Assembly: GCF_010723735.1 (NCBI RefSeq)
Contig: NZ_BLLB01000002.1
Coordinates: 3,782,001 to 3,846,000 of the forward strand
From: Mycolicibacterium hippocampi
GTDB taxonomy: Bacteria > Actinomycetota > Actinomycetes > Mycobacteriales > Mycobacteriaceae
DNA length: 64,000 nt
Direction: 5' to 3'
The notes under the pieces are model-generated. The model was not told the DNA's origin. It saw only the letters and a list, made by a program, of their open reading frames with translations, and searched no databases. A program made the translations under genes and the position numbers. How positions within the stretch are numbered: position 1 is the first letter of the stretch; each line of letters opens with the position of its first letter. Positions 24,178 through 33,065 of this stretch are shown here, piece by piece.

Positions 24178-26655
24178 CTACTCGTTGTCGCCGCCTGTGT
24201 CGGCGGCAGCGGCGACGGCTTCGGTGTCCACGCCGGCCTCCTTCGCTGCCGGCCAGACCCATTCCTTGACCTCGGGGATGTCATCGCCGCGCGCGCGGGT
24301 GTACTCCCGGGCGGCGATCCGCTTGTCGGCCATCTGCTGGCGCAGCGTGGCGCAGGTCGATCCCAGTGTCGGCACGCGGTCGATGACGTCCATGACCAGG
24401 TGGTAGCGGTCCAGGTCGTTGAGCATCACCATGTCGAAGGGAGTGGTCGTGGTGCCCTCCTCCTTGTACCCGCGGACGTGCAGGTTGGCGTGGCCGGTGC
24501 GCCGGTAGGTGAGCCGGTGGATCAGCCACGGGTAGCCGTGGTAGGCGAAGATGATCGGCTTGTCGGTGGTGAACAGCATGTCGAACTCCCGGCTGGACAG
24601 GCCGTGGGGATGCTCGGTGCTGTCCTGCAACCGCATCAGGTCGACGACGTTGATGAAGCGGACCTTGAGGTCGGGCAGGTGGGTGCGCAGCAGATCGACG
24701 GCAGCGAGCGCTTCCAGCGTCGGGACGTCGCCGGCGGCCGCGAGAACCACGTCGGGGTCGGCCCCGAGCACTTCGTTGCCCGCCCATTCCCAGATGCCCA
24801 ACCCGCGGGTGCAGTGGGCAATCGCCTGTTCCATCGTCAGGAAGTTGGGTGCGGGCTGTTTACCGGAGACGACGACGTTGACGTACTGCCGCGATCTGAG
24901 GCAGTGGTCGTAGGTCGACAGCAGGGTGTTGGCGTCCGGCGGCAGGTAGACGCGCACCACGTTCGCGCTCTTGTTGACGACGTGATCGATGAAGCCGGGA
25001 TCCTGATGGGAGAAACCGTTGTGATCCTGCCGCCAGACATGGCTGGACAGCAGATAATTCAGGCTAGCGATGGGGCGCCGCCACGGGATGTGATCGGTGA
25101 CCTTCAACCACTTGGCGTGCTGGTTGAACATCGAGTCGATGATGTGGATGAACGCCTCGTAGCAGTTGAACATGCCGTGGCGGCCGGTCAGCAGATAACC
25201 CTCGAGCCAGCCCTGGCATTGATGCTCGGAGAGCACTTCCATCACCCTGCCCGCTCGGGCGAGGTGCTCGTCGACCTCGGACCCGAAGAACTCGGCATTC
25301 CACTGCTTGTCGGTGGCGTCGTACACGGCCTGCAGCCGGTTGGACGCCGTCTCGTCGGGTCCGAAGATGCGGAAGTTGTCGGGGTTGAGCCTGATCACCT
25401 CGGTGAGCCACTGGCCCAGCACCTTGGTGGCCTCGGCGATGGTCGCACCCGGCTCGGGCACGTCGACGGCGAAGTCGCGAAAGTTCGGCAACCGGAGGTC
25501 CTTGAGAACCAGACCACCGTTGGAGTGGGGATTGTCGCTCATCCGCAGCTGGCCCTGCGGCGCCAATTCGGCGATGTCGGCCAACAACCGGCCGTCGGCG
25601 TCGAACAGTTCGTCGGCCCGGTAGGAGGCCAGCCAGTCGGCGAGCACCGCCAGGTGTTCCTCGGTGTCACGGGCGTTGCCCAGCGGTACCTGGTGAGCGC
25701 GCCAGGATCCGGTCGTCTTCTTGCCGTCGATGTAGTCGGGTCCCGTCCAGCCTTTCGGCGTCCGGAAGACGATCATGGGCCAGCGCGGCTGGAAGTCCTC
25801 ACCTGCGGCGGCCCTGGCCTTGATCTCGGCGATCTCGTCGAGCACGTCATCGAGCAGCGCGGCGAACCGGCGGTGGGCGTCGGCATGGTCCGGTCCGGCT
25901 TCAGCGCCGTCGGGAACCTCGAAGAAGTACGGGTTGTGTCCATAGCCGACCATCAGGCTGCGCAGCTCGTCTGCCGGAATCCGGGCCAGCACCGTCGGGT
26001 TGGCGATCTTGTAGCCGTTGAGGTGCAGGATCGGCAGCACCACCCCGTCCTGGTTCGGGTTCGCGAACTTGTTGGAGTGCCAGCTGGTGGCCAGCGCCCC
26101 GGTTTCGGCCTCGCCGTCGCCGACCACCGCCGCGACCAGCAGGTCCGGATTGTCGAACGCGGCGCCGTAGGCGTGTGACAGCGCGTAGCCGAGTTCGCCG
26201 CCCTCGTGGATCGAGCCCGGGGTCTCCGGGGCCACATGCGAAGGGATCCCGCCGGGGAAGGAGAACTGTCGGAACAGCCGGCGCATCCCTTCGGCGTCCT
26301 GGGTGATGTCGGGGTAGATCTCGCTGTAGGTGCCCTCCAGGTAGGTGTTGGCCACCAAACCGGGTCCACCGTGGCCCGGGCCGGTGACATACATCGTCGA
26401 CTGCTCGCGCTCGTTGATCGCGCGGTTGAGGTGGGCATAGAGAAAGTTCAGGCCGGGAGTTGTGCCCCAGTGCCCGAGCAGGCGCGGTTTGACATCGTCA
26501 CGAGTCAGCGGAGTCCGCAGCAGTGGGTTGTCCAGCAGGTAGATCTGGCCGACCGACAGGTAATTGGCGGCGCGCCACCACCGGTCGAGTCGGCTCACCA
26601 TCTCATCGCTCAGCGGGCTCCGGTCGACGGTCTTCGGCTCGGTCGAGGCAGTCAT
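24178..26655 (-). CDS. xfp: Xylulose-5-phosphate/fructose-6-phosphate phosphoketolase
   Basis: 825 residues from ATG 26655. ThDP-dependent enzyme that splits xylulose 5-P or fructose 6-P with phosphate to acetyl phosphate plus glyceraldehyde 3-P or erythrose 4-P. Landmarks: GPGHGGPGLVANTYLEGTYS, the ThDP/Mg motif VVGDGEAETG, and SSHVWRQDHNGFSHQDPGF. Length fits the family. It is flanked by a CPBP protease gene and a divergent CoA-transferase gene, so it is probably transcribed alone. No acetate kinase or phosphotransacetylase gene is in the window. M. tuberculosis lacks this gene at this locus. Confidence 0.95.
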   Translation of the reverse strand: MTASTEPKTVDRSPLSDEMVSRLDRWWRAANYLSVGQIYLLDNPLLRTPLTRDDVKPRLLGHWGTTPGLNFLYAHLNRAINEREQSTMYVTGPGHGGPGLVANTYLEGTYSEIYPDITQDAEGMRRLFRQFSFPGGIPSHVAPETPGSIHEGGELGYALSHAYGAAFDNPDLLVAAVVGDGEAETGALATSWHSNKFANPNQDGVVLPILHLNGYKIANPTVLARIPADELRSLMVGYGHNPYFFEVPDGAEAGPDHADAHRRFAALLDDVLDEIAEIKARAAAGEDFQPRWPMIVFRTPKGWTGPDYIDGKKTTGSWRAHQVPLGNARDTEEHLAVLADWLASYRADELFDADGRLLADIAELAPQGQLRMSDNPHSNGGLVLKDLRLPNFRDFAVDVPEPGATIAEATKVLGQWLTEVIRLNPDNFRIFGPDETASNRLQAVYDATDKQWNAEFFGSEVDEHLARAGRVMEVLSEHQCQGWLEGYLLTGRHGMFNCYEAFIHIIDSMFNQHAKWLKVTDHIPWRRPIASLNYLLSSHVWRQDHNGFSHQDPGFIDHVVNKSANVVRVYLPPDANTLLSTYDHCLRSRQYVNVVVSGKQPAPNFLTMEQAIAHCTRGLGIWEWAGNEVLGADPDVVLAAAGDVPTLEALAAVDLLRTHLPDLKVRFINVVDLMRLQDSTEHPHGLSSREFDMLFTTDKPIIFAYHGYPWLIHRLTYRRTGHANLHVRGYKEEGTTTTPFDMVMLNDLDRYHLVMDVIDRVPTLGSTCATLRQQMADKRIAAREYTRARGDDIPEVKEWVWPAAKEAGVDTEAVAAAADTGGDNE

Positions 26656-26773
26656 GTCTCCATCCAACTCCGCATAGGGGTGTCTTCCAACCCGTACCCG
26701 ATGGCGCGGGCGTTAATCTTTCGCGCACCGCTATCGTGAGCAGTCATCCACGGCGGCAGAAGGGCAGGCGGCG

Positions 26774-29134
26774 ATGGTCGGAGAACCGTTGCTGGCATCG
26801 CTGCGGGTGCTCGACCTGTGCTCGGGTGCAGGTGACGCCGTCGGCCGCATCCTTGCCGATCTCGGTGCCGACGTGCTCAAGATCGAGCCACCCGGCGGCA
26901 GTCCGGCGCGGGACCGCGCACCGACGGTGGCCGGGGCCGGTATCGGGTTCGCGCTGGACAACGCCAACAAGCGTTGCGCCGTGCTCGATCCGGGCGCGCC
27001 CGCCGACCGGCGAGCGCTGATCGAGCTCGCCGGCGACGCAGACATCGTGATCGATTCGCAGAACCCTGGCGCCGCAGCGGCATTCGGCACGTCCAGCAGG
27101 GAGCTGTCGCAGCTCTTCACCCATCTGGTCACGATGTCGGTCACCGATTTCGGCGTCTCGGGCCCCTACGCCTCTTGGCGCGCCACCGACGCGGTGTGCT
27201 ATGCGATGTCGTCGGCGCTGTCCCGTACCGGGCCGACGGCCGGCACGCCGGTGTTGCCACCGAACGGCGTGGCTTCCGCCACAGCAGCGGCGCAGGCCGC
27301 ATGGGCGGTTCTGGCGGCCTACTACGACCGGTTACGTTGCGGGAAAGGCGAGTTCATCGACTTCTCGCGCTTTGAGGCGGTGGTCCAGGCGCTCGACCCG
27401 CCTTTCGGTTCCGAGGGACAGGCCGCCGTCGGGCTGAAGGCTCCCACGGAGTTGTGGCGCGGCCGCCCGCGCAACCAGCAGATCTACCCGATCTTCGAAT
27501 GCCACGACGGCCACGTACGGATCTGCCTGTTGTCAGCGCGCCAATGGCACGGCATGCGGGCCTGGCTCGGCGAGCCGGAGCAGTTCTCGGACCCGCGGTT
27601 CGACACCATCGCCGCCCGCTATGCCGCCTCGCGGGAGCTCAACGCGGCCATCGCCGAGTTGTTCGCCCCGCAGACCATGGCTTCCCTGGTCGCTGCGGGC
27701 CAGACCCGTGGAGTGCCGATCGCTGCGGTGCAGACTCCTGCAGAAGCGTTGTCGGAAAAGCATTTCCGAAGTGTCGGCGCGTTGTCCGACGTCGCCCTGA
27801 CACCACGGACGTCGGTGACCATCCCGGTGGGCCCTCTGGTGATCGACGGTGCCCGCCACGGGTACCGTCGCGGTGCACCCGCCATCGGTGCCGACGCCCC
27901 CGAGTGGCGGGCCCAACGGCCGGCCGACGAGCGCCCGATCGACAGCCCGGCCGGCGGACCGTCGCGGCCCTTCGACGGCATCCGGATCCTCGATCTCGGC
28001 GTCATCGTCGCCGGCGGCGAGTTGGGCCGACTGTTCGCCGACCTCGGCGCGGAGGTCATCAAGATCGAGAGCCCGGCCTACCCCGACGGCCTGAGGCAGT
28101 CCCCGCCGGGCAAGCCGATGAGCCGGTCCTGGGCGCTGACGCACCGCAACGAGTACGGCTTGGGCCTGAATCTGCGACAGCGGTCCGGGGCCGAACTGTT
28201 CAGCCGGTTGGTGACGGCCTCCGATGCGGTGTTCGCCAACTTCAAACCGGGCACGCTGGCCTCGCTCGGATTCTCCTACGACCGGTTGCACGAGCTCAAC
28301 CCCGGCATCGTGCTGGCCGAGAGCAGCGCATTCGGGGATCGCGGGCCCTGGAGTTCGCAGATGGGCTACGGCCCACTCGTCCGGGCCTGCACCGGCGTCA
28401 CCCGGTTGTGGACGTCGCCCGACGCCGAGCCGGACACGTTCTACGACGCCACGACGATCTTCCCCGACCACGTGGTCGGCCGCCTCACCGCGATCGCCGC
28501 TGCCGCCGTGCTGATCCGGCGGCGACGCACCGGTGTCGGTGGCCACGTGCACATCTCACAGGCCGAAGCAGCGATCAACCAGCTCGCGCAGGCCTATGTC
28601 GGCGAATCGTGCAGAGCTGCCGGCTTCGAGGTGGCCACCGACGACTCCGTCGACGCGGTGTTCCCGTGCGCCGGCGACGACGAGTGGTGCGTGATCTCGC
28701 TGCGCGAGACGTCACACCGCGACGTGGTCGCCGGCGTGATCGGTCGCTCGGCGCTTCCCGAGGACCGCGCCGAGCTGATCGCTGCGGTGTCGCGCTGGAC
28801 CGGGCCACGGGACAAGGGCGCGGTCGTCGCGCAACTGCAGGACCTCGGCGTCCCCGCCGGTCCGATGAACCGCGCGGCCGATGTCGCCGCCGATCCCCAG
28901 ATCGCCTTCAGGCAGCTGTTCAGCGACATGACCCATCCGCTGCTGGACGCCCCGGTGCTCGCCGAGACCGCGCCGGCCCCGTTCACCCGCATCCCGCGCG
29001 CCGATCTGCGGCCCGCGCCCATGCCCGGCGAACACACCCGGATGATCTGCCAGAAGGTGCTCGGCCTCGACCCTGAGGAGATCGACGGGCTGATCGCCGA
29101 CGGCGTGCTGTTCAGCCATGAGAACACGACCTAG
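26774..29134 (+). CDS. CaiB/BaiF-type CoA-transferase, two fused domains (Rv1866-like)
   Basis: 786 residues made of two type III CoA-transferase domains (about 1-375 and 395-780). Both begin with the family signature (RVLDLCSGAGDAVGRILADL; RILDLGVIVAGGELGRLFADL), each followed by GADVLKIE or GAEVIKIE. Most members are about 400-residue intertwined homodimers, so this fusion is a pseudo-dimer. It moves CoA between carboxylic acids; the substrate is unknown. The thiolase-like gene starts 13 bp after its stop, and the pair matches Rv1866-Rv1867. Confidence 0.9.
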   Translation: MVGEPLLASLRVLDLCSGAGDAVGRILADLGADVLKIEPPGGSPARDRAPTVAGAGIGFALDNANKRCAVLDPGAPADRRALIELAGDADIVIDSQNPGAAAAFGTSSRELSQLFTHLVTMSVTDFGVSGPYASWRATDAVCYAMSSALSRTGPTAGTPVLPPNGVASATAAAQAAWAVLAAYYDRLRCGKGEFIDFSRFEAVVQALDPPFGSEGQAAVGLKAPTELWRGRPRNQQIYPIFECHDGHVRICLLSARQWHGMRAWLGEPEQFSDPRFDTIAARYAASRELNAAIAELFAPQTMASLVAAGQTRGVPIAAVQTPAEALSEKHFRSVGALSDVALTPRTSVTIPVGPLVIDGARHGYRRGAPAIGADAPEWRAQRPADERPIDSPAGGPSRPFDGIRILDLGVIVAGGELGRLFADLGAEVIKIESPAYPDGLRQSPPGKPMSRSWALTHRNEYGLGLNLRQRSGAELFSRLVTASDAVFANFKPGTLASLGFSYDRLHELNPGIVLAESSAFGDRGPWSSQMGYGPLVRACTGVTRLWTSPDAEPDTFYDATTIFPDHVVGRLTAIAAAAVLIRRRRTGVGGHVHISQAEAAINQLAQAYVGESCRAAGFEVATDDSVDAVFPCAGDDEWCVISLRETSHRDVVAGVIGRSALPEDRAELIAAVSRWTGPRDKGAVVAQLQDLGVPAGPMNRAADVAADPQIAFRQLFSDMTHPLLDAPVLAETAPAPFTRIPRADLRPAPMPGEHTRMICQKVLGLDPEEIDGLIADGVLFSHENTT

Positions 29135-29147
29135 GAAGGCCACCTTC

Positions 29148-30623
29148 ATGTCACTGGAGCCCAGGACCCCGGTACTCGTCGGCTACGGCCAGGTGAACCA
29201 GCACACCGAGAACCCCGGCGTCGAACCCATCGACCTGATGGAGGCGGCCGCACGCGCCGCGGCCGACCCGCGGGTGCTCGAGTCGGTCGACGCCGTCCGC
29301 ATCGTCAACCTGCTGTCATGGCGCTACCGCGATCCGGGACTGCTTCTTGCGCAACGCATCCGGGCTGACAAGGCGGACACCCGGTGCACCGGTGTCGGCG
29401 GCAACGTGCCGCAGACGTTGGTGAACCTGGCCTGCCTGGACATCCAGCAGGGCCGGGCAGACGTGGTGCTGATCGGCGGCGCGGAGACCTGGCGCACCCG
29501 GAGCCGGCTGCGCGCGGCCGGTCAGAAGCCGGACTGGACACGCCAGGACGATTCGGTGCCCGTTGCTCCCGGTTCCGATGACGGGGTGCCGATGGCAGGG
29601 CCCGCGGAGATCCAGATCAACCTGGACCGGCCCGCCTACGTCTATCCGATGTTCGAGCAGGCGCTGCGGATCGCCGCGGGTGAGACGCCCGACGAACACC
29701 GCCGCCGCATCGGCGAGCTGTGGTCTCAGTTCAGTGCGGTCGCCGCGGCGAACCCGCACGCCTGGAGCAGGGAAGCCCTCAGCGCAGAACGGATCTGGCA
29801 GCCGGCACCGGACAACCGGATGATCAGTTGGCCCTACACCAAGTTGATGAACTCCAACAACATGGTCGACCAGGGGGCAGTGCTGATCCTGGCCTCGGCC
29901 GAGAAAGCCACCCACCTGCAGATCCCCACGGAGCGTTGGGTGTTCCCCTACGCCGGAACCGACGCGCACGATACCTACGCGATCGGCGAGCGGGCGGAGT
30001 TCTGCACCTCGCCGGCGATCAGGATCGCCGGGAAGCGGGCACTGGAACTCGCGGGTACTCAGATCGACGAGATCGACCTGGTCGACATCTACTCCTGCTT
30101 TCCGTCAGCGGTTCAGGTCGCCGCCGCGGAACTCGGGCTTCCCATAGGGGATCCCGGCCGATCCCTGACGGTCACCGGCGGCCTGACCTTCGCGGGCGGC
30201 CCGTGGAACAACTACGTCACCCACTCGATCGCCACGATGGCCGAGCAACTGGTGTCACAGCCGGGTGCTCGCGGTCTGGTCACCGCCAACGGCGGCTACC
30301 TCACCAAACACAGCTTCGGCGTATACGGCACCCAGCCGCCGGAACACGAATTCCGTTGGGAAGATCTGCAACCCGCTGTCGACCGGGAGCCCACCCGCAC
30401 TGCGCTGGTGGGCTGGAGCGGCGTCGGCACGGTCGAGTCGTGGACCACCCCCGTCGACCGGGATGGCCGGCCCGAGAAGGCGTTCCTCGCCGTGCGGACG
30501 CCTGAGGACGCCCGCGTGCTCGCCGTGATCAGCGATTCGGCCGACGCCGAGGCGACCGTGCGTGACGACATCGCGGGTGCCGCGGTACGCGTCCACGACG
30601 ACGGCACCGCGGCCCTGGTGTGA
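29148..30623 (+). CDS. Acetyl-CoA acetyltransferase/thiolase-like protein (Rv1867-like)
   Basis: 491 residues from ATG 29148, with RBS AGGAAGG; a longer frame from 29118 overlaps the upstream gene and has no RBS. Thiolase-superfamily features of the SCP-x/lipid-transfer type: GNVPQTLVNLACLDIQQG near residues 90-107, the C-terminal NGGYLTKHSFGVYG with the conserved His, and DLVDIYSCFPSAVQ. The usual nucleophilic Cys motif is not obvious, so its catalytic status is unclear. Probably acts with the adjacent CoA-transferase on a shared acyl-CoA. Confidence 0.85.
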   Translation: MSLEPRTPVLVGYGQVNQHTENPGVEPIDLMEAAARAAADPRVLESVDAVRIVNLLSWRYRDPGLLLAQRIRADKADTRCTGVGGNVPQTLVNLACLDIQQGRADVVLIGGAETWRTRSRLRAAGQKPDWTRQDDSVPVAPGSDDGVPMAGPAEIQINLDRPAYVYPMFEQALRIAAGETPDEHRRRIGELWSQFSAVAAANPHAWSREALSAERIWQPAPDNRMISWPYTKLMNSNNMVDQGAVLILASAEKATHLQIPTERWVFPYAGTDAHDTYAIGERAEFCTSPAIRIAGKRALELAGTQIDEIDLVDIYSCFPSAVQVAAAELGLPIGDPGRSLTVTGGLTFAGGPWNNYVTHSIATMAEQLVSQPGARGLVTANGGYLTKHSFGVYGTQPPEHEFRWEDLQPAVDREPTRTALVGWSGVGTVESWTTPVDRDGRPEKAFLAVRTPEDARVLAVISDSADAEATVRDDIAGAAVRVHDDGTAALV

Positions 30624-31634
30624 CTACAGCAGGCCGAGCGCCGCGACCGCGTCGCGTTCGGCGCGCAGCTCGGCGACCGAGGCGTCGATCCGGGCGCGGG
30701 AGAACGGGTTGATGTCGAGCCCTTCGACGATCTCCCACCGGCCACCGACGGCGCGGCACGGCAGCGAGCACACCAGTCCCTCGTCGATGCCGTAGGCACC
30801 GGGAGACGGCAGTGCCACCGACGTCCAGTCTCCGTCCGGGGTGCCGTGGATCCAGTCGTCGACGTGGTCGATCGCGCCGTTGGCCGCCGACGCCGCCGAA
30901 CTCGCACCGCGTGCCTCGATGATCGCGGTGCCGCGGCGTGCCACCGTGGGAATGAAATCGTCTGTCAGCCAGTGGGTGTCGGCGGCGTAGTCGGCGCCGG
31001 ACCGCCCGCCGACCTGCGCGTGGAAGATGTCCGGGTACTGGGTGGGGGAGTGGTTGCCCCAGATCGTCATCCTGTTGATCTCGGTGACCGGAACCCCTGA
31101 GTGCCGGGACATCGCGGCGACCGCCCGGTTGTGATCCAGGCGGGTCAACGCGGTGAACCGGTCACGGGGGATGTCGGGGGCGTGCGCTGCGGCCACCAAA
31201 GCGTTGGTGTTGGCCGGGTTTCCGACCACCAGCACCCGGACATCGGCACCGGCGCCGGCGTTGAGCGCCTTGCCCGCGGTGGCGAAGATCTGCGCGTTGG
31301 CCTCCAGCAGGTCGGCGCGTTCCATTCCCTTGGTGCGCGGCCGCGATCCGATCAGCAGCGCCACGTCCACCCCGTCGAATCCGCGGACCGGGTCGTCGTA
31401 GATCGCGGTGCCGGCCAGTAGCGGGAACGCACCGTCGTCGAGTTCCATCACGACGCCCTCGGCGGCTCGCACCGCGCCGGGCAGCTCGAGCAGCCGCAGC
31501 GCGACCGGGGTGTGACGGCCCAGCATCGCGCCGGCGGCGATCCGGAACAGGGCCGCGTAACCGATCTGCCCGGCCGCTCCCGTGACGGCGACGGTGACCG
31601 GAGCGGGAGACGCGGACGGCGGTGGCGATGTCAC
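30624..31634 (-). CDS. mdh: Malate dehydrogenase
   Basis: 336 residues from GTG 31634 (a TTG six codons upstream is possible). NAD-binding motif VTGAAGQIGYAALFRIAAG near the N-terminus, LIGSRPRTKGMERADLL with the substrate arginines, GNPANTNAL, TRLDHNRA and the active-site histidine in IWGNHSPTQYPD. Interconverts malate and oxaloacetate in the TCA cycle. Convergent with the thiolase-like gene (stop codons adjacent). M. tuberculosis mdh (Rv1240) lies elsewhere, so this is either a relocated or a second mdh. Confidence 0.93.
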   Translation of the reverse strand: MTSPPPSASPAPVTVAVTGAAGQIGYAALFRIAAGAMLGRHTPVALRLLELPGAVRAAEGVVMELDDGAFPLLAGTAIYDDPVRGFDGVDVALLIGSRPRTKGMERADLLEANAQIFATAGKALNAGAGADVRVLVVGNPANTNALVAAAHAPDIPRDRFTALTRLDHNRAVAAMSRHSGVPVTEINRMTIWGNHSPTQYPDIFHAQVGGRSGADYAADTHWLTDDFIPTVARRGTAIIEARGASSAASAANGAIDHVDDWIHGTPDGDWTSVALPSPGAYGIDEGLVCSLPCRAVGGRWEIVEGLDINPFSRARIDASVAELRAERDAVAALGLL

Positions 31635-31659
31635 GGGTCTCAACCTAGACAACCTGCGG

Positions 31660-32268
31660 TCAGGGCGCGTCGGCAGGCACGTCGGTGTAGCTCATCGTGT
31701 GGCCGTCGGACGAGAAGGTGAATCCCTTTCCGCTGAGCTCGGACAGGCATGAGATGCCGGAGCTTTCCTGGACGTTGCAGCGGAAGCCGGCGACGGCCAG
31801 GATCCGGTTGAACGGCAGCACGACCGCGGGGCCCGGGTCCAGCCCGAACTGCGGCGCCGACTCGGCGGAGAACTGCGGGTCGCCCGTCCGGTCGACGACG
31901 AGGACGTTCGGAGCCACCGGTTCGCCGTCGGGGTCGGGAACCTCGTCGGGTGCGCCGGTGATCGGCAGGGCCGACGTAGGCGCCTGGGCGCTCTGGCAGC
32001 CTGCCCGGGTGCGCGGCAGCACCGCGCACTCCCAGCGCCCGCTGGGACTGGTGAAGTAGTACCCGGTGGCCCCGTCCACCTCGGCTGCGTAGTCGAACGC
32101 GTTGACCAGGTGCGCGTTGCTCGGCCGGGTGGTGCTCACGGCGGATGTGGGAGCCGGGCTGGCGGCCGGCGCGCCGTCGTCGGTGTTGACCACCACCGAC
32201 CCGGCGGCGCACCCGCAACTCAGCGTCGTCATCAGCGCGCCGAGGGCGGCCAATCTCATGGCATGCAT
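31660..32268 (-). CDS. Exported mycobacterial protein of unknown function
   Basis: 202 residues. A hydrophobic signal (MRLAALGALMTTL) ends in SCGCAAG, a Cys-rich site that may be a lipobox although it fits the pattern poorly. A Ser/Thr/Pro/Ala linker (about 30-52) is followed by a small domain with paired cysteines: GRWECAV, RAGCQSA, GFRCNVQ and GISCLSE suggest two disulfides. C-terminal segment GKGFTFSSDGHTMSY. Not recognised as an enzyme. It begins 25 bp downstream of the mdh start region on the same strand. Confidence 0.75.
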   Translation of the reverse strand: MHAMRLAALGALMTTLSCGCAAGSVVVNTDDGAPAASPAPTSAVSTTRPSNAHLVNAFDYAAEVDGATGYYFTSPSGRWECAVLPRTRAGCQSAQAPTSALPITGAPDEVPDPDGEPVAPNVLVVDRTGDPQFSAESAPQFGLDPGPAVVLPFNRILAVAGFRCNVQESSGISCLSELSGKGFTFSSDGHTMSYTDVPADAP

Positions 32269-32304
32269 GGTGTCGAGTGTGCCGGGTGGTGGAGCCCTCG
32301 ACGA

Positions 32305-32946
32305 TCATCCCAGCATTTTTTCGCGAAGTTCACGGTCCGTCGAGACCCGCACCAGCGCTGCGGCCAGCGCAGCGCTGCTTCGAGGTGCCAGCGACGCCAG
32401 CGTACCGGGTTCGTCGGGCAAGCCCAGGTCGGCCGCGGCTGCGGTGGCCCGGTCGTCGAAGTGCGGCCGCGCCCAGGTCCAGATGTCCTGGATCTCGCGC
32501 AGGAAGATGTCGGCGCCGGTGTCGCCGATTCCCTTGAACTGCTGCAGAAGTCGCTTCGTCTCAGCGGCATCGCGGCCACTGGCAACAGCGAGCCGGCGGA
32601 GATCACCGCCGTAGTTGTCGGTGACGGCGGCGGCGATCTCGGCTGCTCTGGTGGCCGAACTCTCGTCGTAGCGCACGTAGTGCGCGCGGCCGAAGGCGCC
32701 GATCAGTGCAGACCGCTCGGCGTCCTGCACGGCCCGCGCTGTTCGCAGCCCGGCCCGGTTCATCTCGCGCGCGGCGCGCACCGCGATGTGCGCGTCGATC
32801 GGCTTGCTGGCCAGCATGCACAGCATCAGTAGCTGAAACAACGGCATCGGTTTGTCTCGCAGCCGGATCCCGGCCTCCTCAGCGAACGTCGTCCCGGCAT
32901 CGGCCAGTAACCGTTCGACCACACGCTGATGTCTCTGTGATGACAT
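32305..32946 (-). CDS. HhH-GPD (endonuclease III-like) protein
   Basis: 213 residues from ATG 32946; an upstream in-frame start would add 22 residues of low-complexity sequence. The all-helical layout (PLFQLLMLCMLASKPI near the start, then GGDLRRLA and LLQQFKGIGDTGADIFLREIQ) resembles the helix-hairpin-helix base-excision glycosylase fold. The usual catalytic Lys of EndoIII is not obvious and no 4Fe-4S cysteine cluster is present. Activity is therefore uncertain. Confidence 0.7.
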   Translation of the reverse strand: MSSQRHQRVVERLLADAGTTFAEEAGIRLRDKPMPLFQLLMLCMLASKPIDAHIAVRAAREMNRAGLRTARAVQDAERSALIGAFGRAHYVRYDESSATRAAEIAAAVTDNYGGDLRRLAVASGRDAAETKRLLQQFKGIGDTGADIFLREIQDIWTWARPHFDDRATAAAADLGLPDEPGTLASLAPRSSAALAAALVRVSTDRELREKMLG

Positions 32947-33000
32947 TGGAGAGGGCTTACCCGAAGTGCCGGGCGGAAAACCCGCACCCACTCTTTCTCG

Positions 33001-33060
33001 GCGAGCAGACACAAACTCGCACGAAATCCCGGAAGATTGTGCGAGTTTGCGTCTGCTCGC
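33001..33060. repeat. Long inverted repeat (22-bp arms) downstream of lon
   Basis: Arms 33001-33022 and 33039-33060 are complementary at 21 of 22 positions (GCGAGCAGAC, then A or G, then CAAACTCGCAC), with a 16-nt loop. The hairpin begins 5 bp after the lon stop (minus strand) and lies upstream of the HhH gene. It can act as a lon terminator. I recall GCGAGCAGACGCAAA-type sequences as dispersed intergenic repeats in fast-growing mycobacteria. Confidence 0.9.
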
Positions 33061-33065
33061 GGCTG

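Noticed and set aside
24157..26178. 673-codon open frame antisense to the phosphoketolase gene
   Set aside because: Phosphoketolase is intact on the other strand; the antisense product is Val/Gly/Asp-rich without motifs.
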